A stretch of DNA of 64,000 nt from Hymenobacter roseosalivarius DSM 11622 (GTDB taxonomy: Bacteria > Bacteroidota > Bacteroidia > Cytophagales > Hymenobacteraceae), in contig NZ_FWWW01000055.1 in the NCBI RefSeq assembly GCF_900176135.1, forward strand, positions 99,809-163,808. The letters are read 5' to 3'. This document shows positions 51,792 through 60,961 of the stretch, in pieces. How positions within the stretch are numbered: position 1 is the first letter of the stretch; each line of letters starts with the position of its first letter. A program made the translations under genes and the position numbers. Under the pieces are notes generated by a model. It was not told the origin of the DNA, made no database searches, and worked only from the letters and a program-made list of their open reading frames with translations.

Positions 51792-53279
51792 TTGACCAAC
51801 TCAACTCCCATAGCGCAACCCCTCGCCGACCTGCTGACCGCCGTAACGGTGCAGGCGCAGCATGGCCCAGCCGCTGCGACCGTGCAGGGCCTCACGCTGG
51901 ACTCGCGGCTGGCGGGGCCGGGGATGGTGTTCTTTGCCCTGCGCGGTGCCCAAACCGACGGCCACCAGTTCATCGACAAAGCAGTGGCCCAGGGTACGGC
52001 GGTGGTAGTATGCGAAAATTTGCCCCCCAGTCTCGACCCGGCTACTGCTTACGTGCAGGTACCCGACAGCGCCGAGGCTATGGCCTACATGGCGGCGGCG
52101 TTTTATGGTCATCCTTCGCAAAAGCTTCAATTGGTAGGCGTGACGGGCACCAATGGCAAGACCACCTGCGCCACGCTCCTGCACAAGCTGTTCCGGGAGC
52201 TGGGCTACCGCGTGGGCCTGCTCTCCACAGTGCAAAACCAGATTGACGAGGAAGTTATTCCGGCTACCCACACCACACCCGACGCTATTCGGTTGAACGA
52301 GCTGCTGGCCCGCATGCTGCGCGCCGGCTGCACTTACGTGTTTATGGAAGTCAGCTCCCACGCCGTGGTGCAGCACCGCACGACGGGTTTGCGCTTCGTG
52401 GGGGGCATTTTCACCAACCTCACCCACGACCACCTCGACTACCACGGCACCTTTGATGCGTATCTGAAGGCCAAGAAGGGCTTTTTCGATCAGCTCGGTA
52501 AAGATGCTTTTGCCCTCACCAACGCCGACGACAAGCGCGGGCTGGTGATGCTGCAAAACACCGTCGCCCGCCGCGAAACCTACTCGTTGCGCAGTCTGGC
52601 TACGTTTCGGGCCAAGCTATTGGAAAACGCCGTGCACGGCCTGCACCTGGAAATAGACGGCCGCGAGGTGCAGTTTCGGCTCATTGGCGTATTCAATGCC
52701 TACAACCTGCTGGCCGTGTACGGGGCCGCCGTATTGTTGGGCGAAGACCCCACGGAGGTACTCACCATACTATCGGGCCTCACCTCGGCGCCGGGCCGCT
52801 TCGAGCCCATCGTGGCCGAGCGCACCCGCGTGACGGGCATCGTGGACTATGCCCACACGCCCGACGCGCTGGAAAACGTGCTTTCCACCATCGCCCAGAT
52901 TCGCCAGCCCAGCCAGCAGGTGATTACCGTAGTCGGCTGCGGTGGCAACCGCGACGCGGCCAAACGCCCCGTAATGGCCAACCTGGCCGCCAAGGGCTCC
53001 GACCGCGTGGTGCTCACCTCCGACAATCCGCGCTTCGAAGACCCTAACGCTATTCTGACCCAGATGCAGGCCGGCGTCCAGCCCCAGGAGCTGGGCAAAG
53101 TCCTTACTATTCCCGACCGGCGCGAGGCCATCAAAACGGCCGTGGCCCTGGCCCAGCCCGGCGACATTGTGCTGGTAGCCGGCAAAGGCCACGAGACTTA
53201 CCAGGAGGTGCAGGGCGTACGGGGGCCATTTGATGATAAACAGGTACTACAGGAGATGTTTGATTTGCTGAATAAATGA
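51792..53279 (+). CDS. murE: UDP-MurNAc-tripeptide ligase MurE
   Basis: 495-residue ATP-dependent ligase. GTNGKTT is the ATP loop near residue 118. The C-terminal TSDNPRFEDP has the DNPR motif that selects meso-diaminopimelate rather than lysine. HDHLDYHGT and MEVSSHAV are further Mur motifs. The TTG at 51792 (MTNSTPIAQP) is preferred to a start at 51711, since the earlier region is the palindrome. Confidence 0.94.
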   Translation: MTNSTPIAQPLADLLTAVTVQAQHGPAAATVQGLTLDSRLAGPGMVFFALRGAQTDGHQFIDKAVAQGTAVVVCENLPPSLDPATAYVQVPDSAEAMAYMAAAFYGHPSQKLQLVGVTGTNGKTTCATLLHKLFRELGYRVGLLSTVQNQIDEEVIPATHTTPDAIRLNELLARMLRAGCTYVFMEVSSHAVVQHRTTGLRFVGGIFTNLTHDHLDYHGTFDAYLKAKKGFFDQLGKDAFALTNADDKRGLVMLQNTVARRETYSLRSLATFRAKLLENAVHGLHLEIDGREVQFRLIGVFNAYNLLAVYGAAVLLGEDPTEVLTILSGLTSAPGRFEPIVAERTRVTGIVDYAHTPDALENVLSTIAQIRQPSQQVITVVGCGGNRDAAKRPVMANLAAKGSDRVVLTSDNPRFEDPNAILTQMQAGVQPQELGKVLTIPDRREAIKTAVALAQPGDIVLVAGKGHETYQEVQGVRGPFDDKQVLQEMFDLLNK

Positions 53280-53287
53280 AACAGGCC

Positions 53288-53382
53288 GTCATGCAGAGCG
53301 GTAGCGAAGCATCTCGCGGGCTGACGCAGGATTAGTGCTCCCACTACCACCAGCGAGATGCTTCGCTACCGCTCCGCATGAC
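53288..53382. repeat. long inverted repeat between murE and mraY
   Basis: 30-base arms GTCATGCAGAGCGGTAGCGA... (53288-53317) and their complement (53353-53382), with one mismatch, around a 35-base spacer. It resembles the 27056 palindrome and the very widespread GTCATGCTGAGC...CGAAGCATCTCG repeat type of bacteria. It occupies the spacer between the murE stop (53279) and mraY start (53492). Confidence 0.88.
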
Positions 53383-53491
53383 ATTCGCGTTACACCAAAA
53401 ACCCGAAAACACAACCTTTGACCTCAACCCAAAAAGCTAAACCTTTGCAACTTGGCCTAACGCCGCTTTCTACCCGCTGACTCTCGCGCCC

Positions 53492-54712
53492 ATGCTTTAT
53501 TACCTCTTCACGTACCTCAGTAAAAACTACCATCTGCCGGGGGCGGGCGTGTTTCAGTTTATCTCGTTTAGGGCGGCTATGGCCGTTATTACTTCCCTGC
53601 TGATTGCGCAAGTTTTCGGCAAAAGCCTGATTCGCATTCTGCAAAAGAAGCAGGTGGGCGAAAGCATCCGCGACCTGGGCTTGCAGGGCCAACTGGAGAA
53701 AAAAGGCACCCCGACTATGGGCGGTCTGATTATCATTCTGGCTATTCTGGTGCCCGTGCTGCTGTTTGCCAAGCTCGACAATATCTACATCGTGCTCATG
53801 CTGCTGAGCACGGTTTGGCTGGGCCTGATCGGGTTTCTGGACGATTACATCAAGGTGTTTCAGAAGAATAAGGAAGGCCTTAGTGGGCGCTTTAAAGTGC
53901 TGGGTCAGATTGGCTTGGGTATTACCGTAGGCTGGGTGCTGTTTTTCAGCAATGAGGTGACCGTGCGTCAGTACCTGCTGCCCAGCGGGCAGTTGTCGGC
54001 CGTGGATGCCAGCACGGTGTATCAGGATGTGAAGCTGATGATTACCACCATTCCCTTCGCCAAAAACAACGAGCTGAACTACGGCAACCTCTTCGCCTAC
54101 GCCGGCCCCTACTTCAACGGCCTCTATAGCTTCCTCTACATTCCTATTGTCATCCTGATCATCACGGCCGTCAGCAATGGCGCCAACATCACCGACGGCC
54201 TCGACGGCTTGGCGGCGGGCACCTCCGCCATTATCGGTATCACGCTGGCCATTTTTGCCTTCGTGAGTGGAAACGCACTACTAGCTGATTACCTGGATGT
54301 TATGTTTATTCCCAACTCCGGGGAGCTGGTAATCTTCTGTACGGCTTTTGTGGGGGCCTGCGTGGGGTTCTTGTGGTACAACAGCTACCCGGCCCAGGTT
54401 TTTATGGGCGACACAGGCTCGTTGGCCATCGGCGGCATCATCGCGGTGCTGGCCCTTATCATTCGGAAAGAGCTGCTGATACCGGTGCTGTGCGGGGTGT
54501 TTCTGATTGAAAACCTCTCGGTTATCGTGCAGGTCAGCTACTTCAAATACACGCGGCGCAAGTACGGCGAAGGCCGGCGTCTGCTGCGGATGTCGCCCCT
54601 GCACCACCACTACCAGAAGCTGGGCTACCACGAGTCCAAAATCGTGTCGCGCTTCTGGATTGTGGGTATTATGCTGGCCGTGTTTACGCTGGTTACTTTG
54701 AAACTACGCTAG
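53492..54712 (+). CDS. mraY: phospho-MurNAc-pentapeptide translocase MraY
   Basis: 406-residue membrane enzyme making lipid I, with about ten membrane helices. [26 protein letters not shown] (Asp residues for Mg and catalysis), [12 protein letters not shown] and [15 protein letters not shown] are conserved. ATG at 53492. It follows the murE-mraY palindrome and precedes the mraY-murD one. Confidence 0.95.
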   Translation: MLYYLFTYLSKNYHLPGAGVFQFISFRAAMAVITSLLIAQVFGKSLIRILQKKQVGESIRDLGLQGQLEKKGTPTMGGLIIILAILVPVLLFAKLDNIYIVLMLLSTVWLGLIGFLDDYIKVFQKNKEGLSGRFKVLGQIGLGITVGWVLFFSNEVTVRQYLLPSGQLSAVDASTVYQDVKLMITTIPFAKNNELNYGNLFAYAGPYFNGLYSFLYIPIVILIITAVSNGANITDGLDGLAAGTSAIIGITLAIFAFVSGNALLADYLDVMFIPNSGELVIFCTAFVGACVGFLWYNSYPAQVFMGDTGSLAIGGIIAVLALIIRKELLIPVLCGVFLIENLSVIVQVSYFKYTRRKYGEGRRLLRMSPLHHHYQKLGYHESKIVSRFWIVGIMLAVFTLVTLKLR

Positions 54713-54731
54713 TATGGATAAGGCAAACGTC

Positions 54732-54826
54732 GTTTCCCGCAGAGGTACGCAGTGGTTTCGCGGAGGGTCGCGGAGGTCGTCCTCTGCGTTCCTGCGCGAA
54801 AACCTCAGCGTACCTCTGCGGGAACC
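54732..54826. repeat. long inverted repeat between mraY and murD, 'CGCAGAGG' family
   Basis: GTTTCCCGCAGAGGTACGC (54732-54750) pairs with GCGTACCTCTGCGGGAACC (54808-54826) with one mismatch, and the interior pairs further with several mismatches. It shares TTCCCGCAGAGG and AGGGTCGCGGAG with the 9203 repeat. Confidence 0.85.
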
Positions 54827-54841
54827 TCTTCCTGAACAACT

Positions 54842-56218
54842 ATGCACATTGTAATATTAGGCGCAGCGGAAAGTGGAGTAGGGGCGGCGCTGTTAGCGCA
54901 AGCCAAAGGCCACACTGTGTTCGTGTCCGACGGGGGCGCGATCAAGCCAGATTACAAGAAAAAGCTAACCCAGGCCGGCATCCGCTTCGAGGAAAACCAG
55001 CACACGCTGGAAGCTATTCTGCAAGCCGATGAAGTCGTGAAAAGCCCCGGCATCCCGGAAAAGGCCCCCGTCATTCAAGCCCTGCGCGAAAAAGGCATAC
55101 CTATTATCTCCGAAATCGAGCTGGCCGGGCGCTACACCCAAGCGAAGTGCATCTGCATCACCGGCACGAACGGCAAGACCACAACCACGCTGCTCACTTA
55201 TCATTTACTAAAAGAAGCGGGCTATAACGTGGGCCTGGCCGGCAACGTGGGCTACAGCCTCGCCGAGCAGGTGATGGCAGATAAACACGACTACTATGTG
55301 GTGGAGCTGAGCAGCTTCCAGCTCGACGACACCCACGATTTTGCCCCCTGGCTAGCCATTCTTCTCAATATTACCCCCGACCACCTCGACCGTTACGACT
55401 ACTCGCTGGAAAGCTATGCGGCGGCTAAAATGCGGGTCGCCCGGAATGTGAGCCGCTACTTTATCTATAATGCCGACGACCCGGAAACGCGGAAAGCAGT
55501 AGCGGCTTCAGCGGCTCACGAGAATGCGTTGGCGTTTGATCAGCATCTTAACGAGGCTAATAAGAACATGGCCGCCTGGTACGGACCGGATGGAAGCTTA
55601 CAGGTGCACTTACCGGAATGGCCAGCGAGTAAAATTGAGCACATCGAAGTGGCCAACTCGCCGTTGATTGGGCAGCACAATCAGCAGAATATGGCGGCGG
55701 CTATTCTCGCGGCCAGCGTAGCAGGTTTATCGCCCGCGCAGATTGAAAGCGGCTTGGTGTCCTTCAAAAATGCCCCCCACCGCCTCCAGTTAGTTGGTGA
55801 GCACAACGGCGTGAAGTTTATCAACGACAGTAAGGCCACGAATGTAGAAGCCGCTTGGTTTGCCCTGGACGGCGTGCGACAACCCATCGTCTGGATTGCC
55901 GGCGGCACCGACAAAGGCAACGACTACACCTCCTTGCTGCCTTTGGCCAGACAGAAAGCCAAAGCCCTGATCTGCCTCGGCGTAGATAATGAAAAGCTGA
56001 AAGCCAGCTTCGGCGGCGTAGTGCCGCACCTGGAGGAAACGCAAAGCATTGAAGCCGCCGTACGCCGCGCCGCCGCCCTGGCCGCGCCCGGCGACGTGGT
56101 GCTGCTCTCGCCCGCCTGCGCCAGCTTCGACCTGTTTAAAAACTACGAAGACCGCGGGGGGCAATTTGCTGCCGCCGTGGAAAAATTGACAGCTAACGAA
56201 TCAGCGAAACCAGCTTAA
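54842..56218 (+). CDS. murD: UDP-MurNAc-alanine--D-glutamate ligase MurD
   Basis: 458-residue ligase adding D-Glu. GAAESGVGAALLAQ starts the UDP-binding domain, CITGTNGKTTTTLLTY is the ATP loop, ITPDHLDRY and NDSKATNVEAA are Mur motifs, and LLSPACASFDLFKNYEDRG ends the protein as in MurD. ATG at 54842. Only 10 bases separate it from ftsW. Confidence 0.95.
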   Translation: MHIVILGAAESGVGAALLAQAKGHTVFVSDGGAIKPDYKKKLTQAGIRFEENQHTLEAILQADEVVKSPGIPEKAPVIQALREKGIPIISEIELAGRYTQAKCICITGTNGKTTTTLLTYHLLKEAGYNVGLAGNVGYSLAEQVMADKHDYYVVELSSFQLDDTHDFAPWLAILLNITPDHLDRYDYSLESYAAAKMRVARNVSRYFIYNADDPETRKAVAASAAHENALAFDQHLNEANKNMAAWYGPDGSLQVHLPEWPASKIEHIEVANSPLIGQHNQQNMAAAILAASVAGLSPAQIESGLVSFKNAPHRLQLVGEHNGVKFINDSKATNVEAAWFALDGVRQPIVWIAGGTDKGNDYTSLLPLARQKAKALICLGVDNEKLKASFGGVVPHLEETQSIEAAVRRAAALAAPGDVVLLSPACASFDLFKNYEDRGGQFAAAVEKLTANESAKPA

Positions 56219-56228
56219 TCTGCGATTT

Positions 56229-57407
56229 ATGGAACCCGTCAAACTCTGGCTGCAACGCAACCTCAAAGGTGACCCTATTCTGTGGGGCATTGTATTGCTG
56301 TTTTCTTTTATCAGCATCGCGGTGGTGTACTCGGCTACCGGCACGCTGGCCTACAAGAAGATGGGCGGCAATACGGAGTACTTCCTGATCAAGCACACGG
56401 GTCTGATCGTGGTGGGCCTGGCGTTTATGTGGCTGGCTCACCGTATCGATTACCGGTACTACTCGCGCCTGTCGCTGTACGCGCTGTTGCTGTCGGTGCC
56501 ACTGTTGCTGTTTACCTACTTTATGGGCTCGAATATAAACGAGGCCTCGCGCTGGCTCACTATTCCGGTCATCAACCAAACCTTCCAGCCTTCCGACCTG
56601 GCCAAGCTGGCGTTGATTTCTCACCTAGCGAGTATGCTCAGCCGTCGCCAGCAGCATGTGCAGGATTTCAAAACGACGCTGTTGCCCGTAATGCTGTGGG
56701 TGGGTCTTATCTGCGGTATTATTATCATGAGTAATGCCTCCACGGCGCTGCTGCTGTTTGCCACCTGCCTGCTGCTGATGTTTATCGGGCGCGTGCCGCT
56801 GAAGCAGATGGCCGTGATGGTGCTCATCGGCGCTGTCGTGGGTGGTATCGGGCTTTCCTCGGGCCAGCGCTACAAAACGGTGCTCACGCGTATTGAGAGC
56901 TTCACCGACAAGAGCAAGCCCGTGCCGTTTCAGCTGGAGCACAGCTACATCGCCATTGCTACCGGCGGCCTCAGCGGCAAAGGTCCCGGCAAAAGCACCG
57001 AGCGCAACATCCTGCCTCACCCGTATTCCGACTTTATTTACGCCGTCATTATTGAAGAATATGGCCTGATCGGGGGCGTAGTGGTGTTATTTCTTTACCT
57101 CGCCTTTCTGTATCGGGGCCTGAATACCGTAATTCATAGCTACGGAGCCTTTGGGGGGCTTTTATCGGCCGGACTAACGTTTAGTCTGGTCTTGCAGGCG
57201 ATGGTGAATATGGGCGTGGCCGTAGGTCTGGGACCAATTACCGGTCTGCCGCTGCCTTTGCTGAGTATGGGCGGTACCTCTCTGATTTTCACGGGTATCA
57301 GCATCGGCATTATCCTGAGCGTGAGCCGTGGGGAGCGGGAAATCCGCCCCATGACGGGCGAGCCGGAGGATACGGCCCGGATTCCCAAGAAGACAGCCTA
57401 CGCTTAA
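56229..57407 (+). CDS. ftsW: peptidoglycan glycosyltransferase FtsW
   Basis: 392-residue SEDS-family protein with about ten membrane helices. MGSNINEASRWL, FQPSDLAKLALI, PHPYSDFIYAVIIEEYG and GLPLPLLSMGGTS are the conserved FtsW/RodA motifs. It polymerises septal peptidoglycan with FtsI. Between it and murG a 14-base direct repeat of its own last codons (ACAGCCTACGCTTA) occurs. Confidence 0.94.
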   Translation: MEPVKLWLQRNLKGDPILWGIVLLFSFISIAVVYSATGTLAYKKMGGNTEYFLIKHTGLIVVGLAFMWLAHRIDYRYYSRLSLYALLLSVPLLLFTYFMGSNINEASRWLTIPVINQTFQPSDLAKLALISHLASMLSRRQQHVQDFKTTLLPVMLWVGLICGIIIMSNASTALLLFATCLLLMFIGRVPLKQMAVMVLIGAVVGGIGLSSGQRYKTVLTRIESFTDKSKPVPFQLEHSYIAIATGGLSGKGPGKSTERNILPHPYSDFIYAVIIEEYGLIGGVVVLFLYLAFLYRGLNTVIHSYGAFGGLLSAGLTFSLVLQAMVNMGVAVGLGPITGLPLPLLSMGGTSLIFTGISIGIILSVSRGEREIRPMTGEPEDTARIPKKTAYA

Positions 57408-57451
57408 CTGCATAGGTTACTCTACACAGTTATAAGTACAGCCTACGCTTA
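57393..57451 (+). repeat. 14-base direct repeat at the ftsW-murG junction
   Basis: ACAGCCTACGCTTA occurs at 57393-57406 (last codons and stop of ftsW) and again at 57438-57451 just ahead of the murG ATG. This looks like a short tandem duplication of the ftsW end. Confidence 0.7.
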
Positions 57452-57452
57452 C

Positions 57453-58589
57453 ATGCCCAAGTCGAACCTCCAGTTTATTTCGTCACATCCCGCGCCCTAC
57501 CGCATTATTATTAGCGGTGGGGGCACGGGGGGGCATATCTTTCCGGCGGTGGCTATTGCTAATGAGCTGCGGCGGCGGCAGCCGGAGGCTGAAATCCTTT
57601 TTGTAGGTGCCAACGGCCGCATGGAAATGACCCGCGTGCCCGAGGCTGGCTACGACATCGTGGGCCTTGACATCAGCGGCTTGCAGCGCCGCCTGACCCC
57701 ACAGAATCTGCTGTTTCCGCTGCGGGTGATTCGGAGTATTAAAAGAGCGGGTAAAATCATCGAGAAATTTCGCCCCGAAGCTGTGGTGGGTGTTGGCGGC
57801 TATGCGTCGGCTCCTATTCTGCTGGCTGCCGCTTCGCGTGGTATTCCGGCGCTTATTCAGGAGCAGAATTCTTATGCTGGTCTGGTCAATAAACTGCTGG
57901 GTCGGCGCGTAGATCGTATCTGCGTGGCGTATGAGGGGATGGAAAAGTTTTTCCCAAAAAATAAGATTGTACTCACCGGCAACCCCGTCCGCACCGAAAT
58001 TGCGTCCGGTGACCGTGCCGAAGCGCTAACGTTTTTTGGCCTTTCGCCTACTAAGAAAACCCTGCTGGTAATTGGCGGCAGCTTAGGTGCCCGCACCCTG
58101 AACGAAGCCACGGCCGCTGCGCTTGCACGCCTGCAAGCCGCCGACGTGCAACTGCTCTGGCAAACCGGCAAGCTGTACCACGCCACGGCCCAAGAGCAGG
58201 CCGCCCCATTTGCCGCCGACGGTATCCGGGCCCTGGAGTTCGTGCAGCGCATGGATCTGGCCTACGCCGCCGCCGACGTGGTGGTGTCGCGCGCGGGTGC
58301 TTTATCGGTTTCGGAGCTGTGCCTCACTGGCAAGCCTAGTTTGCTGGTGCCATCGCCCAATGTGGCCGAGGATCATCAGACTAAAAATGCCATGGCCCTG
58401 GTGCGCCGCCAGGCGGCCCTGCTCATCACCGATGCCGAGGCGCCCGCCCGCCTCTACGATGAAGCCCTGAGTCTGCTGGCTGATGAACCCCGTCAGCACC
58501 AGTTGAGCGTGAATGTGCGCCAGCTGGCCCGCCCCGACGCTACGGCCGCCATCGTGGACGAGCTGCTTACTATTATGGACCGCCGATGA
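57453..58589 (+). CDS. murG: MurG N-acetylglucosaminyltransferase
   Basis: 378-residue enzyme converting lipid I to lipid II. ISGGGTGGHIFPAVAIANEL is the N-terminal glycine loop, VGVGGYASAPILLAA the membrane-associated one. VIGGSLGARTLNE, VVSRAGALSVSEL and PSPNVAEDHQTKNA bind UDP-GlcNAc. ATG at 57453. Its end overlaps murC by 4 bases (ATGA). Confidence 0.95.
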   Translation: MPKSNLQFISSHPAPYRIIISGGGTGGHIFPAVAIANELRRRQPEAEILFVGANGRMEMTRVPEAGYDIVGLDISGLQRRLTPQNLLFPLRVIRSIKRAGKIIEKFRPEAVVGVGGYASAPILLAAASRGIPALIQEQNSYAGLVNKLLGRRVDRICVAYEGMEKFFPKNKIVLTGNPVRTEIASGDRAEALTFFGLSPTKKTLLVIGGSLGARTLNEATAAALARLQAADVQLLWQTGKLYHATAQEQAAPFAADGIRALEFVQRMDLAYAAADVVVSRAGALSVSELCLTGKPSLLVPSPNVAEDHQTKNAMALVRRQAALLITDAEAPARLYDEALSLLADEPRQHQLSVNVRQLARPDATAAIVDELLTIMDRR

Positions 58590-60109
58590 ACCCCGTAGCC
58601 GCATTTCCTTATGTCTATTTTCTTGGCATCGGCGGCATTGGCATGTCGGCGCTGGCGCGGTGGTTTCAAGCTAACGGTCACCAGGTGAGCGGCTACGACC
58701 GCACTGCCACGCCGCTTACCGAGGCATTGGCAGCCGAAGGCATTGCCGTGCATTACGCCGACGCGGTAGAAAATATTCCGGCCGCGGTGCGCGAAAATGC
58801 CCCCCAGACGCTGGTCGTGCTCACGCCCGCCATTCCCGCCGGCCATCAGGAGTGGGCCTGGCTGCGTGAAAAGGGCTACGATATCCGTAAGCGCAGCCAA
58901 GTGCTGGGTTTGCTCACGCAGGGCCAGCGCACCATTGCCGTAGCCGGCACCCATGGCAAAACCACTACGTCCTCCATGCTGGCCCACCTGCTCCACCACG
59001 CGGGCGTCGATTGCTCGGCTTTTCTGGGGGGCATTTCCGTGAATCTGGGGTCAAATCTATTGTTACCAGCTGGCCGAGGTGGTACTACGGCTCAAAGCCG
59101 TAGTACCACTATCGTAGAACAGACTGGTAGCGCAGCCATTAGCAACGATAGTGGTACTACGACAGAAAAAGTCGTAGTACCACCCACGCCCGTGGTAGTA
59201 GAGGCCGACGAGTACGACCGCAGCTTCCTGACTTTATTTCCCGACGTAGCCATCGTCACCAGCACCGACGCCGACCACCTCGATATCTACGGCACGCAGG
59301 AAGCTTTAATAGAATCCTTCCGCCAGTTTGCGGGGCAGATAAAGCCTGGCGGTACCTTGCTGCTCAACCACACCGCCGACGCCCGCGTGGCCGCCGCGGT
59401 ACCGGCCGGCGTGCAGGTCATTCATTATGGGTTAGAAGCCACGCCGGAGGCAAATCTGTACGCGGCCAACGTGACAGCCCACGGCCACGAGTTTCGCTTC
59501 GACGTGCATAGCCCGCTCGGCAACCTGACTGATCTGCAGCTCACGGTGCCCGGCTTCCACAACGTGGAGAATATGCTGGGGGCCATTTTCGCGGCCCAGC
59601 TCGAAGGCGTGCCGGCCCATAAAATTGCCGCTGCCGTGGCTGCCTATCGGGGCGTGAAGCGGCGGTTTGAGTTTATCGTAACCACAAAAAATAAGGTGTA
59701 TGTGGATGATTATGCCCACCATCCACGCGAAATAGAGGCTTTCCTGCGTTCCTTACGGGCATTGTACCCGCAGAAACGTCTGCGCGTCATCTTTCAGCCC
59801 CATCTTTTCACCCGTACCCGCGACTTCGCGCCGGGCTTTGCCCAGAGCCTGAGCCTGGCCGATGAAGTGGTGCTGCTCGACATCTATCCGGCCCGCGAGC
59901 TGCCCCTCGAGGGCGTAACTTCCGAGCTGATTCTATCTCAGATAACGGCTCCGAAAAAGTCTTTGCAGACCAGGGAGCAAGCCGTGAGGGCTGTTGCTAC
60001 CGACGATGACTTCGACGTGCTGGCTACCGTTGGAGCCGGCGATATTGATCAGCTGGTGCCTCAGCTACAAACCATTTTAACCAGCCGCTGGCATGAAACT
60101 CAAGCCTAA
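58586..60109 (+). CDS. murC: UDP-MurNAc-alanine ligase MurC with in-frame repeat insertion
   Basis: 507-residue ligase adding L-Ala. GIGGIGMSALARW starts the UDP domain, VAGTHGKTTTSSM is the ATP loop (120-132), VVEADEYDRSF, SFRQFAG, DDYAHHPREIEAF and RTRDFAPGF are conserved. Residues about 166-200 (GGTTAQSRSTTIVEQTGS...) are encoded by a two-hairpin repeat element and are not found in ordinary MurC, which is roughly 460-470 residues. The insert lies just before VVVEADEYDRS in a surface loop. It stays in frame and the gene should still be functional. Confidence 0.95.
   Translation: MNPVAAFPYVYFLGIGGIGMSALARWFQANGHQVSGYDRTATPLTEALAAEGIAVHYADAVENIPAAVRENAPQTLVVLTPAIPAGHQEWAWLREKGYDIRKRSQVLGLLTQGQRTIAVAGTHGKTTTSSMLAHLLHHAGVDCSAFLGGISVNLGSNLLLPAGRGGTTAQSRSTTIVEQTGSAAISNDSGTTTEKVVVPPTPVVVEADEYDRSFLTLFPDVAIVTSTDADHLDIYGTQEALIESFRQFAGQIKPGGTLLLNHTADARVAAAVPAGVQVIHYGLEATPEANLYAANVTAHGHEFRFDVHSPLGNLTDLQLTVPGFHNVENMLGAIFAAQLEGVPAHKIAAAVAAYRGVKRRFEFIVTTKNKVYVDDYAHHPREIEAFLRSLRALYPQKRLRVIFQPHLFTRTRDFAPGFAQSLSLADEVVLLDIYPARELPLEGVTSELILSQITAPKKSLQTREQAVRAVATDDDFDVLATVGAGDIDQLVPQLQTILTSRWHETQA
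59089..59183. repeat. two-hairpin repeat element inside murC
   Basis: Hairpin 1 (59089-59109, GTGGTACTACGGCT...) and hairpin 2 (59151-59183, GTGGTACTACGAC...GTCGTAGTACCAC) flank a 41-base core starting TATCGTAGAAC and holding AGCAACGATA. It is related to the intergenic copy at 24789-24894. It is coding throughout in the murC frame. Confidence 0.9.
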
Positions 60110-60857
60110 CGCCAAAAATTACCTGTTTGCGACCGCCTGCCTGCTGTTGCTTAGCGGTCTGGCCGTGTTTGCCGGTGTGCGCCAGGCCAGCCGCCCCGTG
60201 GGTGGGGTTATCGTGACCATCAGCAACGAGTCGAATAACTACTTCATCAGCGAGCAGGAAGTGACGGCGCTGCTCACCCGCGATGGCAACCAGCGCCTGG
60301 AGGGGGCCCGCCCCGAGGACGTAAACCTGAAAGCGCTGGAGGCGCGTCTCAAAGCGCACAGCTTCGTGCGCGAAGCGCAGGTATACCGCGACCTGGCTGG
60401 TAACCTGCACGCCGATGTGCGCCAGAACCGCCCTATCGCCCGCCTCGTGCACGCCGATACTCGCCGCGACAGCTACCTCGACGCCGAAGGGCATGAGCTG
60501 CCGCTTTCACCTTTGTTCACCGCGCGGGTGGTACCTGTAGCGCGCCAGGGCGGTATTCCGCTGCCCGCTACCTTTTTCCGCGACTCCACGGGCCGCCGCT
60601 ACCTTGAGGTGCTGCGCTACATTGATGAGCATCCGTTTTGGCGGGCGCAGGTAGCCGAGGTCTTTATTGGGGCCAACGGCAAGCTTGCTTTTACCCAACA
60701 AATAGGAGATCAACGAGTAGAATTTGGGTTTCCAGAGAATATTTCAGAAAAATTCGCGAAACTAATGGTATTTTACCGGCAAATTCCACCAGTTTTAGGA
60801 TGGGATACCTACCACCGTGTCAACGTCGAGTTTAAAGACCAGATCATTTGCGAATAA
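60093..60857 (+). CDS. ftsQ: cell division protein FtsQ
   Basis: 254-residue bitopic protein with a short basic N terminus, membrane helix (about 9-27, YLFATACLLLLSGLAVFAGV) and POTRA-type domain (about 42-115, EQEVTALLTRDGNQRLEG...). It anchors the FtsQLB complex. The ATG at 60093 overlaps murC by 17 bases. The second half is less conserved, as usual. Confidence 0.88.
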   Translation: MKLKPNAKNYLFATACLLLLSGLAVFAGVRQASRPVGGVIVTISNESNNYFISEQEVTALLTRDGNQRLEGARPEDVNLKALEARLKAHSFVREAQVYRDLAGNLHADVRQNRPIARLVHADTRRDSYLDAEGHELPLSPLFTARVVPVARQGGIPLPATFFRDSTGRRYLEVLRYIDEHPFWRAQVAEVFIGANGKLAFTQQIGDQRVEFGFPENISEKFAKLMVFYRQIPPVLGWDTYHRVNVEFKDQIICE

Positions 60858-60961
60858 CTATACACTCTCTGTAACGCCTAAAAAGGCCCTCCAAGCGCCC
60901 TAAATAGCGTTTTTTTAGATACACTCTGCAACTTCCCGCAAACCCTGCCAGTACCTACCCC

